From Owenia fusiformis (Eukaryota; Annelida; Polychaeta; Sabellida; Oweniidae), in NCBI GenBank assembly GCA_903813345.2, contig CAIIXF020000124.1:370001-434000 (forward strand): a stretch of DNA of 64,000 bases. The letters run 5' to 3'. A model generated the notes under the pieces. The model saw only the letters and a list, made by a program, of their open reading frames with translations, searched no databases and was not told the origin of the DNA. This document shows positions 60,730 through 64,000 of this stretch, piece after piece. Position 1 is the first letter of the stretch, and each line of letters starts with the position of its first letter. Made by a program: the position numbers and the translations under genes.

Positions 60730-61347
60730 CAACAGACGGCCTTCACTAAACTTGGCACGTGACCTTCAACTATTACCAATAGGTATTATACATATACTGT
60801 TACATAAGCTATTCCTGAATTATTATTTCCATCGTGGGTGTTGAATAGATACTAAAGTCCGGATTTAGAATAAGGATTTTAAGAACGGGCATTGCTGATA
60901 TACTATTATAAACTTTAATTATAAAAGGATATATTAAAAACTAGATCCAGACATTTTATCAGCTCATTTAATAGTATTACAATACACCAGCGGAAAGCGA
61001 GAAGGGGGTACCGCTAAGTCAACTGTTGGTGAGTAATTATCTAAATTATTTTAATTATATATTTGTAATAGAATACATTGAGTTTGAATGCCATGGAATT
61101 GTACGTATCTTTGATTACAAGTCGTTTAACATTGCAAACAGTGCCCCATACAAGATAAGAATTTAAATACTAAATCCTGCTGCCTATTTCACATTATAAT
61201 TATTAATTCCAAATGTTCAATAGCCCCTTTAGAGTAAGTATACATTATGATACATATTCCATCATTTTTTAATAAGGTCCATGTACTTCATCCCCCCCCT
61301 CCCCCCACTCGTTTTATCACGATTAAAAGGAGAGTTTATGAGCTTGG
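60730..61347. other. Intergenic, no gene seen
   Basis: AT-rich, with a C-homopolymer cluster near 61292-61308. No exon supported. Confidence 0.5.
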
Positions 61348-61352
61348 AATAT

Positions 61353-61888
61353 CACCCTTGGTATACGCAGCTAACGAAAATTGACCGGTACGGGTCAAAA
61401 GCTGGACCGGTACGGGTTAACGGTTTTATTTGAATTTAAAACAGCCATAACTTGCTCAATATTGACTTCCTCGTGTCTAATTTGAAATATATGATGCCTC
61501 CCGATGCTTTTAAGTACCCCAATTTTTTACAGATTTTTAAACGGACCAAAACCGGTCCGTCTTCTCGCTGCAAGGAGATTGCCCCGAACCGGTCCGTCTT
61601 CTCGCTGCAAGCAGGATGAAATTCTTTGTCACAAAGAAAATGAGACAGTCGTTCTCGAGTGAAAAGAGCATAAATGCGCATTTAGAGAGTTTTGGTCCGT
61701 TTAAAAATCTGTAAAAAATTGGGGTACTTAAAAGCATCGGGAGGCATCATATATTTCAAATTAGACACGAGGAAGTCAATATTGAGCAAGTTATGGCTAT
61801 TTTAAATTCAAATAAAACCGTTAACCCGTACCGGTCCAGCTTTTGACCCGTACCGGTCAATTTTCGTTAGCTGCGTATACCAAGGGTG
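61353..61888. mobile_element. 536-bp MITE with 200-bp near-identical arms and 5-bp target duplication
   Basis: Left arm 61353-61552 and right arm 61689-61888 are reverse complements; reading them side by side I find one difference (AAAACAGCC against AAAATAGCC). Termini start CACCCTTGGTATACGCAGC. AATAT flanks both ends (61348-61352 and 61889-61893), a 5-bp duplication. The words GACCGGTACGGGT and AACCGGTCCGTC recur inside, and CCGGTCCGTCTTCTCGCTGC occurs twice in the 136-bp centre. The arm identity implies recent movement or gene conversion. Non-coding. Confidence 0.9.
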
Positions 61889-61893
61889 AATAT

Positions 61894-62880
61894 GGCTGTT
61901 TTATCTGTTTGCAAAGAAATTGTGGTGTTCCTAATTTACGACGTTAGTATTCAAGAAACAGTTAGTATCAAAAATAACATATTACTAGTCAGCGCATGAA
62001 TTTATTGGAAACAAATGTTGTGAATCCTATATATATTGTTAGTTAATTGAATTGATATTCTACAAAACCCAGAATACAATAGCTTGTACTTGTAGTGAAC
62101 CCGCGTTTTCATTTTGATTAATCCAGCAGAGCTTCACGACATGTTTTTTATGAAATGTTTTTCTATTATTAATTTGGGATGGTCATGATTATTGATGGCT
62201 CGAGCAATGACAGAACAAACCGTATTATTTGCAATATAAGGGGTCGGATTAAATTGTGTCCGTTTTAGGGTAGGGGAAATGCCTATTTTGCCATGACTAA
62301 TAATCAATTTCTAATAATATCTAGTTTTTTCAATAGAATATTGGATAATTTTTCATTTCAGGGGATATAGGGATTTTGTCAGGACAAAAGTAATGAGTTC
62401 AGAAGAATCAGCAGAAGTCAATTCCAACCAAAACTTGCTATATTAATTGTTTTGGCAAGTTTAATTGAAATGTCGTGCTTACTGGTTTGATCAAATACAT
62501 GGCTCTGAACATATTGAATAACCTAACACGAGCAGTACTTAATAATAAGAAATCAAAGAGTCTGATTTGTTAAATGCAAATATCAGACTCTTATATTTGT
62601 TATTTCATATAATTCCATTAGCCTTACATGTAGGTTCTCGAACCATATCATCATCGATATGATTAATAAGACCGGTATACCTCTTTTTGAAGAATACACA
62701 TCGCCTTCAGATGAATCAACAGTTGTCTAATTTGTTAAATCTAAAGATCAAGTACTTGGAAGATGTTGAGTTGAAGTAAGGGCTTTGTATCGTGACCTTT
62801 TCTACAAATATAAAGGAGCTTTATATTTTTAACTTTAGTTGGCAATTTTCTACAGTTGCACTAGATGGATCCAAAATGCA
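61894..62880. other. No gene seen
   Basis: AT-rich sequence without supported exon, RNA gene or repeat. Confidence 0.5.
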
Positions 62881-62889
62881 GCGATAGGT

Positions 62890-63555
62890 GAAACTATCTC
62901 ACATCTCAAGTGTTTTCCTCTTGAAATAGTTAACATGAGAAAATGCGAATCCCTATTGTATTGTATTATATTGTATTGTATTGTATTATCTTGTATTTTA
63001 TTGAATTGTATTGCCCATATTTGAATAAGGATACAAATTATTTTCCTCACATATCATACAATTGCTCTTCTCTTGAAATAGCTAATGTGTGAAATTTTTG
63101 CGAACACCTATTGTATTGTATTGAATTGTATTTAATTGTATTGTAGTGTACTTTATTGTATTGTATTGTACTGTAGGGATACAAGTTATTCACCAACATT
63201 TCGCACTAAGTGCATTCCTTTTTTAATAGTTACGTGTGAAATTGCGAAGACCTATTGTATTGTATTGAATTGTATTGAATTGTACAATCGTATTGCATTG
63301 TATTGTACTGTACGGATACAAGTTATTCTCCCATATTTCGCACTAAGAGCCTTTCCTTAATAGTTAACGTGTGAAATTGCGAAGACCTATTGTATTGTAT
63401 TGTATTGTATTATATTGAATTGTATTATTTGTATTGTATTGTATTGCTTTATTCCCCATATTGTAATTGGGATACAAGTTGTTCTCTCACAATCCGCACA
63501 AGTGCCTTTCTCTTGAAATAGTTAAGTGTGAAATTGCGAACAACTTTTATTTAGT
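62890..63555. repeat. Five-copy repeat of 120-150 bp, each carrying a TATTG run
   Basis: Each unit has GGATACAAGTTATTC, a CGCACTAAGTGCCTTTCC-like part, (A/T)AATAGTTAACGTGTGAAAT, TGCGAAGACC and then a run of TATTG pentamers with occasional AATTG. Unit starts lie near 62890 (partial), 63029, 63176, 63313 and 63469; the last one lacks the pentamer run. Confidence 0.85.
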
Positions 63556-63559
63556 CATC

Positions 63560-64000
63560 ACTAAGAGTTAGCGTGTATTAAATGCAGACATCTTTTCACT
63601 TGGTATTTATTAGTTTAAGCAAACTTACATAATACTTAGTACATGCATGTATATGTTAATCGCCCGGGCATTACAGGCATGTCGAAGATATGTGTATTAG
63701 AAAGTCGAATCTTGTCTTTAAAAACAGAAGTTTAACCAATAAACGTAAATTAACGCAGTTTAATGGCTTTGACGCTGTGCTTTTCCTTGATTTAAACTGA
63801 CTTTTGAATTTGTTTCGGTTAATATCAAAACTAAATTTATTTATTCTAAAAACGGAGTCGGATTGAAAATGATCTTTCAATGAAAATGTCGCCGGATTTA
63901 CTGCGCCTCATATAAGCATTTTATAAACGGCCTGGTTCAATTATGTTAAGCTGATCTATGAAATCGAAACAAAAAAGCACACTTTTTCATTCCCACAAAA
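63560..64000. other. No gene seen
   Basis: AT-rich right edge of the window with no supported feature. Confidence 0.5.

Noticed and set aside
62890-63555. CRISPR-like regular spacing of repeats
   Set aside because: Units are 120-150 bp, diverged and carry microsatellite runs; the genome is eukaryotic. No CRISPR array is present in the window.

Overview
This is an AT-rich, repeat-laden animal nuclear genome segment. Genes are split by GT-AG introns and there is no operon structure. The gene content (a voltage-sensor gene resembling Hv1, an animal TauE/SafE transporter, a pair of zona pellucida genes), the CR1/L2-like LINEs and the wealth of small foldback elements and pentanucleotide arrays suggest a marine lophotrochozoan, most plausibly a bivalve or other mollusc. 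The species assignment is inference. All exon models were built by hand from splice motifs and reading phase, without transcript data.

Layout. 2.9-4.1 kb (minus): first two coding exons of a voltage-sensor gene running off the left edge. 5.4-10.8 kb: a 3' LINE fragment (minus), then a nearly complete LINE (plus) with ORF1, apurinic-type endonuclease and reverse transcriptase, carrying one internal nonsense codon. 11.6-15.0 kb (minus): a two-exon gene for a basic 579-residue protein of unknown function, whose 3' end including the stop codon lies in an 89-bp triplication. 16.7-21.0 kb (plus): a three-exon TauE/SafE-family membrane transporter, with a 1.3-kb non-autonomous DNA transposon in intron 1. 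23.3-32.9 kb and 40.9-47.4 kb (both minus): two tandem paralogues encoding ZP-domain proteins, each with nine coding exons of identical phase, a leader exon and a TATA box. One ends in a short hydrophobic tail, the other in a transmembrane helix with a cytoplasmic tail. Between them is a roughly 1.9-kb element rich in AACGAAG motifs. 51.9-59.3 kb: a higher-order satellite array with a period of about 558 bp made of three related subunits of about 186 bp, interrupted by a 502-bp TTAA-flanked insertion. 59.3-64 kb: foldback elements, including a 536-bp element with 200-bp, almost identical inverted arms, and an array built around TATTG runs.

How the parts relate. The two ZP genes are a tandem duplication whose promoters are still recognisably alike but whose membrane anchoring has diverged. 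The other protein genes are unrelated neighbours. Most of the remaining DNA is small mobile elements, many in introns and several present two or three times here, which lets their boundaries be judged by internal comparison.
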